From positions 148,598-212,597 of the forward strand of contig SWBL01000037.1 in NCBI GenBank assembly GCA_024195585.1: a DNA stretch of 64,000 nucleotides. Reading direction: 5' to 3'. How positions within the stretch are numbered: the stretch's first letter is position 1; every line of letters starts with the position of its first letter. The DNA comes from Aureobasidium sp. EXF-3400 (lineage: Eukaryota; Ascomycota; Dothideomycetes; Dothideales; Saccotheciaceae). A program made the translations under genes and the position numbers. The notes below the pieces were generated by a model. That model did no database searches. It saw only the letters and a list, made by a program, of their open reading frames with translations, and was not told the origin of the DNA. Of the stretch, positions 42,983-53,299 are shown in pieces.

Positions 42983-43859
42983 ATGGCTCCTCCAGCAATC
43001 ATCGCTCCCTCAATCCTCTCGGCCGACTTTGGCGCCCTGGGCAAGGCCTGCTCAGACACCATCGGCCATGGCGCAGATTGGCTGCACGTCGATATCATGG
43101 ACGGCCACTTCGTCCCCAACATGACTTTTGGCGCTCCCGTAGTAACCATGATCCGTCCTCATGTTGACAAGCCCTCCGAGTCCTTTGGCAAGGGTACCTT
43201 CGACTGCCACATGATGATCGCCGAGGTCCGTCCAACTTCAACCCACCTTCAAACCCTCGTCAGAAAACAACATGTTAACCATGGCCAGTAGCCCAAGAAA
43301 TGGGTCAAGGAGTTCAAGAATGCTGGCTGTGATCTCTACTGCTTCCACTATGAAGCCGCCATCAACTCCACCGCTGCCGAAGAACCCTCCGCTACCTCCG
43401 ACAAGAAGACCAGCCCCAAGGAACTCATCAAGTACATCCACGACCAAGGCCTCAGAGCCGGCATCGCCCTCAAGCCCGGCACCCCCGTCGACGTCCTCTA
43501 CGACATCCTCGACAGCAACACCCAAGACGAAGTCCCCGACGTACGCACTCCCACCTCAACTCCGCTCATCTCAATACAAAGCTAACATTACACACAAACA
43601 GATGGTCCTCATCATGACCGTCGAGCCCGGCTTCGGTGGCCAAAAATTCATGCCCGACATGATGCCCAAGGTCGAAGCCCTACGCAAGCGCTACCCCGAC
43701 CTCAACATCGAAGTCGACGGCGGTCTCTCCGAGAAAACCATCGATGTAGCCGCAGACGCAGGCGCAAACGTCATCGTTGCTGGTTCTGCTGTATTCGGTG
43801 CAAAAGACCCTTCAGAAGTTATTGCAAAGCTCAGAGAAGCTGTCGAGAAGAGAAGATGA
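42983..43859 (+). CDS. Ribulose-phosphate 3-epimerase, three exons
   Basis: Exons 42983-43225, 43292-43540 and 43602-43859 give 249 residues. The enzyme interconverts ribulose 5-phosphate and xylulose 5-phosphate in the cytosolic pentose-phosphate pathway. The TIM-barrel signatures are complete: [13 protein letters not shown] at residue 6, [17 protein letters not shown] near 35 with a metal-binding His and catalytic Asp, FDCHMMI near 73, [12 protein letters not shown] near 168, and NIEVDGGLS near 200 with the second catalytic Asp. Splicing at each site restores these motifs (MIAE joined to [13 protein letters not shown] joined to MVLIMTVEP). The first intron has an unusual GTCCGT donor; the second has GTACGC. 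Confidence 0.96.
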
Positions 43860-44170
43860 CTACATGCTAGGATATGAAAGCGGCAAAAAGGTGGCTAGCT
43901 TTTTTTTGGGACAAGGGAGAAATATAGAGACTTGTCGATACCACACGAATATACATGACTTACCAAGATTTTGTTGTAGTCGCGGAAGATGGATTGTCGT
44001 TGGGATCTTTCGGCAAGGAGCTTCAGGCATGATTGCAACATCACACAGGTATTCCCGGGGGTCCATGAAATTCGCTCAGCTAAGACCTGTATACCCTTGC
44101 GACAAGATCAGTAGTCTCTGTCTAGTGCATATTATGATATTAGTCTATAACAGCATTTGCTTCATCAATA
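43860..44170. other. Short intergenic region before tRNA-Gly
   Basis: RPE1 3' flank and tRNA upstream region. Nothing else recognised. Confidence 0.4.
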
Positions 44171-44241
44171 GTCGCAGTGGTTTAGTGGTAAAATTCGTGC
44201 TTGCCATGCACGAGCCCCGTGTTCGATTCACGGCTGCGACA
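44171..44241 (+). tRNA. tRNA-Gly (anticodon GCC)
   Basis: The 71-nt cloverleaf has acceptor GTCGCAG paired with CTGCGAC and discriminator A. The D arm is GGTTTAGTGGTAAAATT. The anticodon stem CGTGC/GCACG encloses TTGCCAT, giving GCC. The T arm is CCGTG-TTCGATT-CACGG. A and B boxes are intact and there is no intron. Confidence 0.96.
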
Positions 44242-44250
44242 AATTTCTTC

Positions 44251-44254
44251 TTTT
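44251..44254 (+). terminator. Pol III terminator of tRNA-Gly
   Basis: TTTT ten bases after the tRNA 3' end, in a T-rich stretch. Confidence 0.6.
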
Positions 44255-44430
44255 GCTTCTCCAACCTATTATCTCCTTTTCTTTTTTCTTTTTCTTTTCT
44301 ACCCCAAAAATACAAGACCAGTTTTGTTTTGGGAGTTACAGCTCTAACTTCACATTTTGCCATCCTTGCGCGCAGGATAAATGGTCGACGCTGAAAGAAG
44401 ACGAGTGACCAAGCGAGAAGTCCATCGAGG

Positions 44431-44475
44431 CAGGTTTCCCGAATTTGTCCTCTGAGGACAAATTCGGATAACCTG
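44431..44475. repeat. 45-nt near-perfect inverted repeat
   Basis: Inner arms of 14 nt (CCGAATTTGTCCTC and GAGGACAAATTCGG) are perfect reverse complements around a single central T at 44453. Outward, two mismatches are followed by six more pairs (CAGGTT with AACCTG). In total 20 of 22 pairs match. It lies about 190 nt after tRNA-Gly. Confidence 0.85.
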
Positions 44476-45158
44476 CTTTCTACAGAGCAAGGCGGTGAGG
44501 GGCTGCCACAGCCGTCATCTCTCGTCTGCCAGAGGAAGGGTTCGTGGCTCGATCGCTTCTTTTCTTGAGGCTCTATCAACATGATTCGAGAAAGCCAGAT
44601 GGACACTCTGTCTGCAATACCAGGGACAAAAAAGTCTAACGCACTGGCAGTGTTATGGATGTTGAAGTTATGAGGCTCTGCTATTAGATGTATCGAGGTA
44701 ATGGATCTGGGTTCCAAGCCTGTCGCGCTTCGAACCATGATCGACACTAACGCTTCCCCACATGTTCTTTAGACTGCCTGTGTTGAAGATTAGGACATGT
44801 CAATACACCTGGAAGGACAAGCAATGAGCACGGAAGATCAGCTGCGGAGAAGGGAACAAAAAGTCATCTTCCAGTTCAGGGATGGTTTCTGGAGAACAGA
44901 GTAGAAGGTCTATTGATTGAGCTACAGCAAGTGTGTAGGTACTGTATATATTGTGAAATGTTGTTACATGTTTCTGGAAGGAAAGTGTCGCGTAAGAAGA
45001 CGTGGGCGGGTGTCATCAAGGAGCGACGAACGTGAAGAACCACAAAGTGACGAGATTGTTGATGCTAGACGTTGAAGATCTGGGGATACCACTGAATTCG
45101 ATTAGTACAAGAGTGCAGCAACAAGAAACGATCGAAGTCTTACTGAGCGGTGAAGTCT

Positions 45159-45395
45159 TCAGTCCTTCTTCAACTCCTGGTCGTGGCGGCAGGCTTGATG
45201 GTGCAGAGGAAGGATGTTTCCTTCTTCGAACTCCAGCCAGACAAGGATCTGCTGGAAAATCATACGGATCATATGCCCACGAGCTGGCATCTCTTTGTTG
45301 GCCGAGTCGGTGCTGGTAATAATGCTGATAATGGCGATGCGTGCGATGAACAAAGTGATGAGAACAGCGAAGTTGGTTCTGGTGGGAGGAGCCAT
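45159..45395 (-). CDS. Possible small protein with an N-terminal hydrophobic segment, 78 residues
   Basis: ATG-started frame on the minus strand: MAPPTRTNFAVLITLFIARI, then a hydrophobic run to about residue 30 that could be a signal anchor, then a charged tail ending in HDQELKKD. There is no recognised domain. The frame continues open upstream of the ATG without clear signals, so exons may be missing. It is kept because of the coherent N-terminal layout, but it may be chance. Confidence 0.25.
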   Translation of the reverse strand: MAPPTRTNFAVLITLFIARIAIISIITSTDSANKEMPARGHMIRMIFQQILVWLEFEEGNILPLHHQACRHDQELKKD

Positions 45396-48300
45396 TGTGG
45401 TGGACTCGGAGTTGCGGGATGGGAGACAGCGAGGTTGGCTGGCAGAGAGACTCGAAAGATCTGTCGGGACAGAATGCTCAATGCAGAGAAGTGGGAGATG
45501 AAAAGTGACGGACAACTGTTGGACTTGATTGAGAGAAGCTGATTGTTGCAAATACCTAAGAGGAAACTGGGAGGTTTTTGTGCTTGCCTGAAAGGACAAA
45601 CTTGACAACTCTTTCTGAGTGCCATCATGAAGCTCTTGAGGGTTAGAAGTACGGACGAGTACCTGATGTTTCGAAGAGTTCCTGACGCTAGTTGACGATC
45701 CGACTGTTACCCGTCGAAGGTACCAGAGTATGATGTCTGGCTGAACCTGGGAGCCGGGCAGATTTAGACGCGGGAGTCACAGGGAATGACGATCTCCCGT
45801 CCTCGAGGACGATGCAAAATCAGCGCCCTGTTCAAATTCCGAATCAAGACGAGATGGTAGGAGCGTGTTCGAAGGCGGTAGGAGATTCTCGGTTATGCAC
45901 GCAGAACGTGTTTGTCAAGCCACATCTCAGTTATTAAACTTTATCATGGCTTGATGCTCAAACATCCTTGCAACTGACAGCCGTTCCTGATCTTCAACAG
46001 TAAGTTGCGAACGGAACGCACAGACCGGTAGTTGGCACACAAGAAACAAATATGGAGAGACCGCAAGGCGGAGGAACGGCTGGAGCAATTCATGCCGGAT
46101 CTGCAGGCACTAGATGTATCGCTCGAGATGAACTAGCTTCGGCATCGTGTTTTGCAGTGGGGACAGAAGCGATCAAGACGTCTCAGGGCCTATATCCCAT
46201 AAGTCGTTTTGGTCGAACAATGCCCTTGTTTTTGTGCGTGACGATTTGAGTGCTCAATTCTACGAGCACCTCCATACTTAAGCCAACGAACCATGCATCA
46301 GCCCGATCGCCAAGTAGGCGGGACATCAGTGCAAGGGGTGGGAGGCAACGTGAGGCCAACCGATAGACTCCTGTGTGAAGGCTGCCTTGCAAGTTGCCAG
46401 TAATTTGCGGATCTAAAATCACGTCAATCGGTTCTGTCTTTTGTTCAGCAGTCACCAAGAATATTTTTTTGACGTTGTTAACCAATGACAGCAGGAGTCG
46501 GTATAATATGCAGCCTTATCTTCGGCTAGGGCCGCCGCTCCGTCCGCGCGACCGCCAACAGTACACTTGTACAGATGTACTCGAGCTTGGAAAAGATCAG
46601 TTTTTTCGCGAGCAGCACCCATTGCCACGTAGATGTGGCAGTCCTGACACATGCGTCGAGGAACCACGCCGCCCGGATTACGTCCCGCTGAGGTAACCAC
46701 CAACGACTGCAAGGATCTGCCGCGGGCAGCCTGCCGCTGCCAGCGGCTGTTGATCTTTCTGAGCTCTTGCACGAATGCAAACAAGCCCGCGGCGCCTCGG
46801 AAGAGCTCAACCAGAAGATCCCTGTAATCATCACGCGCAGAAAACATGACCATGACTCGCGTCATCCCTGTCTGCTTTGAAATTCTGAATGAGAGACACG
46901 CTGCAGCAGCTTTTCTGCGTCGGCGAGATTCGTTTCCCACTGGTATCCGTACCACCTTGTCTCTAACTTTAGATGTTCGCAATCAACTTCAACAAACGCG
47001 CTGCACCATGACGCAAAGTCGCTAGAAGCGAAGCAGCCTTGGAGCGCCAAGCAGATTGTGTGTCGAGAACAATGGGATAGGACTCTTTCGCGCATCGTGC
47101 TGCCACGCAGCCGTTGCATGATGCATGAATTGCAAGCTGCTTCATGCGGACTTGACACCCTTCCAGTCCCTTCGATTACCGAGTTGTGCATTTGTATGCG
47201 TGCGGGCGCTTTGAGAACGACGGTCTCGACACAACATTTCCAACACAAGGCTGATGTCGATTTTGATGGCTACATTGTTGTTGTCGCGGAGCTCAGCAAC
47301 AAATCTTTCAGTTGCGGTGGTGCTGGAGGGTAGTTGATGACGAAAACCACCTTCTGGACAAGAGCACAAGCCGTAGCAGCGTCAATCTCTGCGAGCCGCC
47401 AGTGATCGAGGCAATCATTCTCTCGAATTCGGCGAATTATGGATTGCTAAGGGAAGATGAGGAGATGATAGAGGCGAGTCAAATCTTGTGCGATGCGAGA
47501 GAAAAAACGAGCCCAGTCAGTGTATGGAAGGACGTTTCTTAAAACCTCCAGCAGTACTCTCTATCCGATCAGGTCTACCTGTCAAGCCCTACAGATAGCC
47601 TTCGGCCAGCTGTATGTACCGTGATATCAAGACATTGAGGCTGGTGTGAGTCAATGGAGTCGTGGAGATCCTTCCTTCCAGAATTAATTTCAGCCATCCG
47701 GAAGTCCTAAGGCGGACTCCTTCCAGGTCTTTGGCGAGTGGACTGAGCTGAAATTCTAAGCTGCCTTTGCAGAGGTGGTCCAGCCTGTCTTCGGCTTGGA
47801 ATCTGACTTCGACCTGAAGGCTCGCAATAGCGACATCTTGTTCTAAGCCGCTGTGGAAACCTTGGAGTACTTGTCATCGAACCTTTGCCTGTTTAGTATT
47901 CGAATGCTAGATTGATACCGGTGTGACGAAGATTTCAAAGGTCGAGCGAGACGTGCTCGTAAATTCAGATCGCAGAGCTTGGTGGCATCTCTGCTTGCTT
48001 GTGCGTTGGTCACGAGGCAAACAGCCGGATCAAGCGAATGTGCGAATGATCGGATGGGTTAAATGAAAGATCACTTCGCTGAGACGTCGCGGAATTACCG
48101 TTGGCAGCAAAGCTGCGCTCGATATAGGAAGTCGCGTGTCACAGAGCAACGCGTCTTGCCAAGAATTTTACGCTCTGCTGCCTGCCTTCCGCCGGCACAC
48201 TACTCGTTGATCCAAGGCTCTTGCCATTCCTTTCTCAACTTCGTCCTTATAGACAGCAAGGAAGAGCAAGTCTACCAATAAGAAACGAAGGAGACAAACA

Positions 48301-48401
48301 CTGCCGTTAAATACCAACCGAGATTCTGCCGCTCCGAGGCTTCCGATTCGACGACCTCCCGGATAAGATACTCAAGTTCTTGAGCATATTTGACACCAAG
48401 C
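45396..48401. other. 3.0-kb stretch without a convincing gene
   Basis: I read both strands and found only short, overlapping frames of low quality. The longest (46452-46982, minus) resembles no family I know. Just before the topoisomerase fragment, at about 48345-48402, a short plus-strand frame reads FDDLPDKILKFLSIFD and then stops at a TAG overlapping the next gene's start region; it may be a relic. Confidence 0.5.
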
Positions 48402-49883
48402 ATGGCTAGTGTAAACAAAGAACCGCTCACCATCTCCGAAACGCATCCCTATAGATTTGTTCCGTCTGCAAGGGATGGTCTGGTCCCGACTCAACGTAAG
48501 ATACTTCACACACTGCTTCAGCAGAAATCCCGGAAGGAGGTCAAAGTAGACCAACTGGCCGGCAACGTATCAGCGTTCTTCACGCATGCTCCCGATCAAT
48601 CTGAGATCCAAGAAAAAATCATAAAGCTTGCGCAAAACTTCGTGGGAGCAAACAACATCAATTATCTGAAACCAGACGGAGCGTTTGGAACTCGCCGAGA
48701 AGGTGGTCAAGATGCCGCCAGTGGAAGATACATATACACCCAGTTGTCTGATGTGACACGATCTATCTTCATAGAAGAAGACGATTGCCTCTTGGTACGT
48801 CGTATGCGCAAAGGCAAACCAGGAGAGCCGAAAACATACACGCCAGTCTTGCCTATGATCCTTGTCAATGGGTACAAGGCTAGTGGTCAAGGTTGGCAAA
48901 CACGCATACCTCCTTATGACCCTAGAGACATCATTGAGAATCTTCGGAAGAGGATGAGTGGAAGCTCCAAAGATGACATGCAGTCTATGCAGCCATGGTT
49001 CCGCAATTGGACTGGTCGTGTAGAGAAGATTGACCAGAGTCAGTACTCTATGAGAGGCAAGATGCATAAAACTTCCGAGGGTGTCATGGAGATTACCGAA
49101 TTGCCTCCTCGTCTGTGGACTCAAGACTTCAAGTCTGAGCTAGACAAATACATCTCTGAACCCCGGTCACAGATCGAGAGCTATACGGAGCATCCAGCCA
49201 GCCAGGGTGTACGTTTTGAGCTTGTGACGACAAACCACGATATGGATTCCGCAGCCCCACGGGACTTAGAAGCGAAGTTGAACCTTCACAAAACTATCAC
49301 AACCAATAGTCTCGTCGCCTTGGACGACAGTGGAAAAGTCCAGAAGTATGCCACAGATCTCGATATCTTGGAAGAGTTCTACCTCTTGAAGTCACAGGAA
49401 TACAAGTGGAGGAAGTTCCTCCAGCTCTCGGCTCTGAAGAAAGATCTGACGAGATGGACTGATCAGTCAAAATTCGCCAAACTGCTTCTGGGTGGGGATC
49501 TCGACATATCCCAGGATGTGGATACTCTTGTCGGAAAACTGATTCATCACGGGCTGATACCCGTCGAAAATTTCGATGATCTGGTCCCAACCAAGAAGAG
49601 AAAACGAGACGTAGACAGCAACCCTGCAGTGCCCGGCTACGAGCATCTTTTTGAGATGACTGTAGCTTCGATGTTGCCAGGTCCCATGCAAGAGCTCGAA
49701 ACCTTAATTGTCAACAAGAAAGCTCAAATTGCAGAGCTTGAGCAGACATCGGTCGAAGAAATGTGGGAAGTTGACCTGTTGGCTTTCGAGAAAGCTTGGG
49801 AACGACAATTGGAATACGATCGTCAACATCCTCCGAGAACCTGCGAGAGATGCGGAGGGCTCGGTTGCAGTCGATTTAACTGA
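48402..49883 (+). CDS. Truncated, divergent DNA topoisomerase II cleavage core
   Basis: Single exon, 493 residues, ATG at 48402. It aligns along its length with the breakage-reunion region of eukaryotic topoisomerase II: DGLVPTQRKILHTLLQQ, VDQLAGNVSAFF, AQNFVGANNINYLKPDGAFG, then ASGRYIYTQLSD with the Tyr near residue 110 matching the catalytic Tyr, VLPMILVNG, WFRNWTGRVEKI, VMEITELPPRLWT, and a coiled-coil arm. The ATPase, transducer and TOPRIM domains are absent. Two usually invariant motifs are changed: HHGEQSL is replaced by THAPDQS and GIGTGW by ASGQGW. The end carries a short CERCGGLGC cluster. It cannot be a complete topoisomerase; it may be a domesticated copy or a gene in decay, although no stop or frameshift is seen over 1.5 kb. 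Confidence 0.85.
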   Translation: MASVNKEPLTISETHPYRFVPSARDGLVPTQRKILHTLLQQKSRKEVKVDQLAGNVSAFFTHAPDQSEIQEKIIKLAQNFVGANNINYLKPDGAFGTRREGGQDAASGRYIYTQLSDVTRSIFIEEDDCLLVRRMRKGKPGEPKTYTPVLPMILVNGYKASGQGWQTRIPPYDPRDIIENLRKRMSGSSKDDMQSMQPWFRNWTGRVEKIDQSQYSMRGKMHKTSEGVMEITELPPRLWTQDFKSELDKYISEPRSQIESYTEHPASQGVRFELVTTNHDMDSAAPRDLEAKLNLHKTITTNSLVALDDSGKVQKYATDLDILEEFYLLKSQEYKWRKFLQLSALKKDLTRWTDQSKFAKLLLGGDLDISQDVDTLVGKLIHHGLIPVENFDDLVPTKKRKRDVDSNPAVPGYEHLFEMTVASMLPGPMQELETLIVNKKAQIAELEQTSVEEMWEVDLLAFEKAWERQLEYDRQHPPRTCERCGGLGCSRFN

Positions 49884-51347
49884 TACCTTTATGGAGCTCC
49901 GAAATCCACGGAGTTTCGATCGCTTTCCAATTTATACGGATATACAAGTGGATTGCCACCCACTTTTGGTACTGAACCGACTCGCTTCGTCCCCAATCAG
50001 TGCGAAGTATGCTGAAGTTCATGACTGGCGGAGCTTTGTGTGACCTCTCAGAATCTTAGCTAGCCCTTGAGGATAGCTGACTGAAGGCTGGATATCGTTC
50101 GTCGTTCGCGCCATCATCTCTCAGCGGCTCGGCACTATCAAAGAAATGACAGAGCAGTCACCCAATGAGTGTCATCCGAGACTCACAATACTTCAAGGCA
50201 AGATCTACCGAGCTTCGAGCAAACTTATCGGATCGATTGTTACGGATTCAAAGTAAAGGAACATCGTATTCATCACCGATAGCAACCTTGAAGCGTCATG
50301 ACCTTCACCCAGAACGTCATGCAATGTCACTTGGCAGTAGGAACGAAGCATGAAGTCTCTTGAAAGGATTCATGATGAGATTGCCATCCACAACTTGACT
50401 TATCCTGCGAACTATGAATACAGCGACTGATCCGAACCGTCTAGTCCGCAGGACATCGTTCGTGGTGTCTACCGTCATCAATACTTGCAGCAGTGTGATC
50501 TCATGGATAAACGCTTGTTGGAAGAGGGACCTGCAGCTCGCGTGTACTTCCTTTTGTGAGACGCACAATCATTCCCAATTGAAAGGCTTCCCTCACTTAC
50601 ACCAGCAGATTAGACAATGCGGTTTCAAATGTGCGATGGCTCTGGGCACACGTCGATATGTCGGAAAACCATCATGATGTTTTACCGTACAGCCGGGAAT
50701 AACAGGACGAAGGATGTCTAAGCCTCCTCCAGAGTGAACGACTGCCCACTGTGGAGTCATGCTGCGAGTTGAAGTCTTGGTGCCTCACAAAAAGGGAGCT
50801 GCAAATGCTGAGAAGTCAAATCCAAAGGGGACAATGACGTTTATTGTTCGTTTGATCCGCGGAGCCTCACATAAACCATAATCTTACTCTCCACAAAAGC
50901 CACACTTCTCCCACGTGTGGTTTCTATCACCCGAAAGAGAGGAGAGCCAGGGCTCCTCTCCTTGGTTGTCGGGAATAGGTTGCTGCTGGATGCGAAAGAA
51001 AACTTATCGACATCGCGGTATGCCCACTCTGGATAATCCCGACTCCGCGGAGGCTTACCTTGCAGACAACACCGAACAGCTCGCAATGTTCCTGAACTGC
51101 TCTCGAACCACAGCCTCTCACTTCCATTATGCGATCAGGATGAATCAGGACATTCAGAGAACACAGCCCTGTGACGCATGAATCTTGATATCTTTCGTTG
51201 AACTCGGAATGGCGTACCAAGGCGGCATATATTTGTTGCAGCTCAAGCCTAGGGTAAAGTGCCTGTTCCTTCGCTATCTACCTTTTTCGTTCTCCTGATC
51301 AAAAACGACTCCGAAAGTTCAAGGTCTTAGGTGTCTCTTCCAGGGTT
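49884..51347. other. Intergenic region with decayed fragment A
   Basis: Contains the repeat copy at 50311-50587 and otherwise no gene. A small hairpin with CCACAC/GTGTGG arms lies near 50900. Confidence 0.45.
50311..50587 (+). pseudogene. Decayed coding fragment, copy A
   Basis: Homologous to copy B (52841-53106), same orientation, on the other side of the palmitoyltransferase gene. Peptides shared with copy B are RHAMSLGSRNEA, then IHDE and YRHQYLQQCDLMDK, here interrupted by a frameshift after NEA and a TGA after NYEYSD. After the common motif it still reads RLLEEGPAARVYF. I do not know the source family. Confidence 0.6.
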
Positions 51348-52596
51348 ATGTATGCCATCCAGATCGGTGCTGGGATGCTGCCCCCGGTGATCGTTGGTAT
51401 TGTAGCATATGTCACTTATGTCGTTGTTGTCGTGCTCTGTGGTAAGTCACCTTACCACGCTGAGTTGACTGCGAATGCTGACTGAAGAATCGTCGACAGT
51501 CGATGTATGGATCTCCCCACCACCAAATCAACCTCAGAAACTAGGCTGTGCTGCCGTGGTCTTGATTTTCTTCCTCTGGTTTCTTATTTTCATGGCAGTA
51601 TCTTTTGTCGGCACTATCTATAATGCTTATCTCGACCCTGGCGTTCTTTCCACAGCCGACACCCGCGATTCAGAACGGCAGACAAACAACCCTTTCGAAT
51701 GGGTTCATGGGCTGCTCAGAAAGATTCATGCAGCGCCCTCGTTGGAATCATTCCATGAACAAGCCTTCTTCGAATGCGACGAAAGCGGCAAGCCATTATG
51801 GTGCGACTACTGTAAGCACTGGAAACCGAACCGGGCGCACCATTCCAGAATGCTGGATAGATGTGTTCTGAAATTCGATCATTACTGTCCGTGGATAGGG
51901 GGATACACGACAGCGACCAACTTCAAGACTTTCTTGCTCTTCTCGGTCTCTGCGGCAATGTTTTCTCTGGTCACGCTCATCTCTGTCACTATCCCTTGGA
52001 ACCACGGCGCTTTCGATGGACATGATGTAACCGGACATCTGGGCGTCACTGTGGGCTTTGCGGTTTTCTTCTTGTGCTTGGCAGGAGGAACCGGATTGAG
52101 CGCTGTACTACTGGCCTCTGCGAATCTAACCACTCTTGACAATGCAGCAGGCAAAAAGAAAACATGGAGGCTGGCCGTAAGGATCGACGAGAAAGTTGCC
52201 GCAGAGGAGAAAGCGGTTACTGCTGCCTTCTCTGGTGTGCTCACCTTTGCTACCAGTACACATACCTTTGCTATCATGGAGACATTTCCAGGTGCAAATC
52301 CCTACGACGTTGCCTTGATGCAGAACTGCAAACAAGTCATGGGATCAAGATGGTGGGATTGGGTTTTGCCTCTCAACTTGCAAGGAGATGACGGGCAGAG
52401 TAGAATGGCAGAGATCACTCCAGCTGTCGCTGCCGCGCTCGAGGAATCAGGCTTGGGGTCTATGGATACAGCCATGAGGGCAAGGTGGCAGAAGATGCAA
52501 GCGAGACAGAAGGGATTCTTGCAGTTGTTGGCTGCAGCTGGGGCACCACTGAAGACTTTTGCCACATGGAGGCAGGCGAGGAAGGAAAGAAGTTGA
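51348..52596 (+). CDS. DHHC-family palmitoyltransferase, DHYC variant
   Basis: Exons 51348-51441 and 51500-52596 give 396 residues; the 58-nt intron has GTAAGT and GACAG signals. These enzymes S-acylate cytosolic Cys residues of membrane proteins. Two helices come first (MLPPVIVGIVAYVTYVVVVV, then VVLIFFLWFLIFMAVSFVG). The Cys-rich domain near residues 130-165 reads CDYCKHWKPNRAHHSR, then LKFDHYCPWIGG: the catalytic Cys is present but the third residue of DHHC is Tyr, as in yeast Akr1 and Pfa5. Two more helices follow (FLLFSVSAAMFSLVTLISVT, VGFAVFFLCLAGGTGLSAVL). No ankyrin repeats are present, so it is closer to the Pfa5 type. The C-terminal tail is about 130 residues with a helical Gln/Arg/Lys end. 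Confidence 0.9.
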
Positions 52597-53299
52597 ATGT
52601 ATGACATCGCGGAAGATAGTCATCTTGCTGACTGAGAATCAGCATGTCAGTCTCGCTCTCCTCCTGCGTCAACATTACATGCTTGTTAGAAGATAGCTTC
52701 CGCGTGGTACAAAGCAAATTTCGGATAGTTTGATATTGTTTGGTCCTCAAAAAGCATGGCCGCTCGCGCTACAATGTGTACAAACCACACAATGAACTTC
52801 GCTGTCAAGTCTTTCTCGCAAGACAACACAATTTGTGATTGGCGCGTCATGCAATACGGCTCATCTGTAAGAACGAAGCGAGAGATGGCAGAAAAATCCA
52901 TGATGAGCTCTTCCACGACTCCGGTTGTTCTGTGGGCCATCTAACACAACGGCCAGAATGGTCCGACGATAAATATTTCGCTTCGCGGTACCGGCATGAT
53001 TACTTGCAGCAGAATGACCTTATTGACAACACGATCATTTAAAGAAGGGTCCGCGACTCGTGTGTGCTTCGTTTCAAGAAATACAGCATCATCTCTCAGT
53101 CGAAAACTCTCTAGTTCCAAGAGATCTTGCCTCGATAGGTTAGAAGACGAAGTTCTTCCAGGAACACTTTAGATATTTAAACGTACCACTAATCAGTCGA
53201 GGTTGTGATGATGATATCCTGTTTTGATTCTGGCACTCTCTAGCTTTCTTGTCTGTCTGTCGCACCTTCCCTGTACTTCAAGCGTTGTCGTTTTGCTCT
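52597..53299. other. Intergenic region with decayed fragment B
   Basis: Contains the repeat copy at 52841-53106; no other gene is seen. Confidence 0.45.
52841..53106 (+). pseudogene. Decayed coding fragment, copy B
   Basis: Second copy of the fragment at 50311-50587. One frame reads ARHAIRLICKNEARDGRKIH, then DELFHDSG and YRHDYLQQNDLIDN before a TAA, after which DNA similarity continues about 60 nt (CTCGTGTGTGCTTC against CTCGCGTGTACTTC). It is less broken than copy A but has no start or domain of its own. Confidence 0.6.

Larger units (their letters stand above)
44242..45158. other. Intergenic region with a long palindrome
   Basis: Start of the gene-poor segment. Open frames that overlap tRNA-Gly are chance. 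The only clear structure is the inverted repeat at 44431-44475. Confidence 0.5.

Noticed and set aside
44145..44747. 200-codon minus-strand frame over tRNA-Gly
   Set aside because: It runs through the tRNA gene in antisense and has no protein-like features.
46452..46982. 176-codon minus-strand frame in the gene-poor stretch
   Set aside because: Has mixed composition and an Arg-rich start; no recognisable domain and no clear ATG context. It could be a relic but cannot be supported.
47640..47780. Imperfect inverted repeat with AATTTCAGC and GCTGAAATT arms
   Set aside because: Short arms with a long spacer; not clearly above chance.
48340..48407. Peptide FDDLPDKILKFLSIFD just upstream of the topoisomerase fragment, F-box-like
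   Set aside because: Only about 20 codons before a TAG, with no start or continuation; too short to call an F-box gene.
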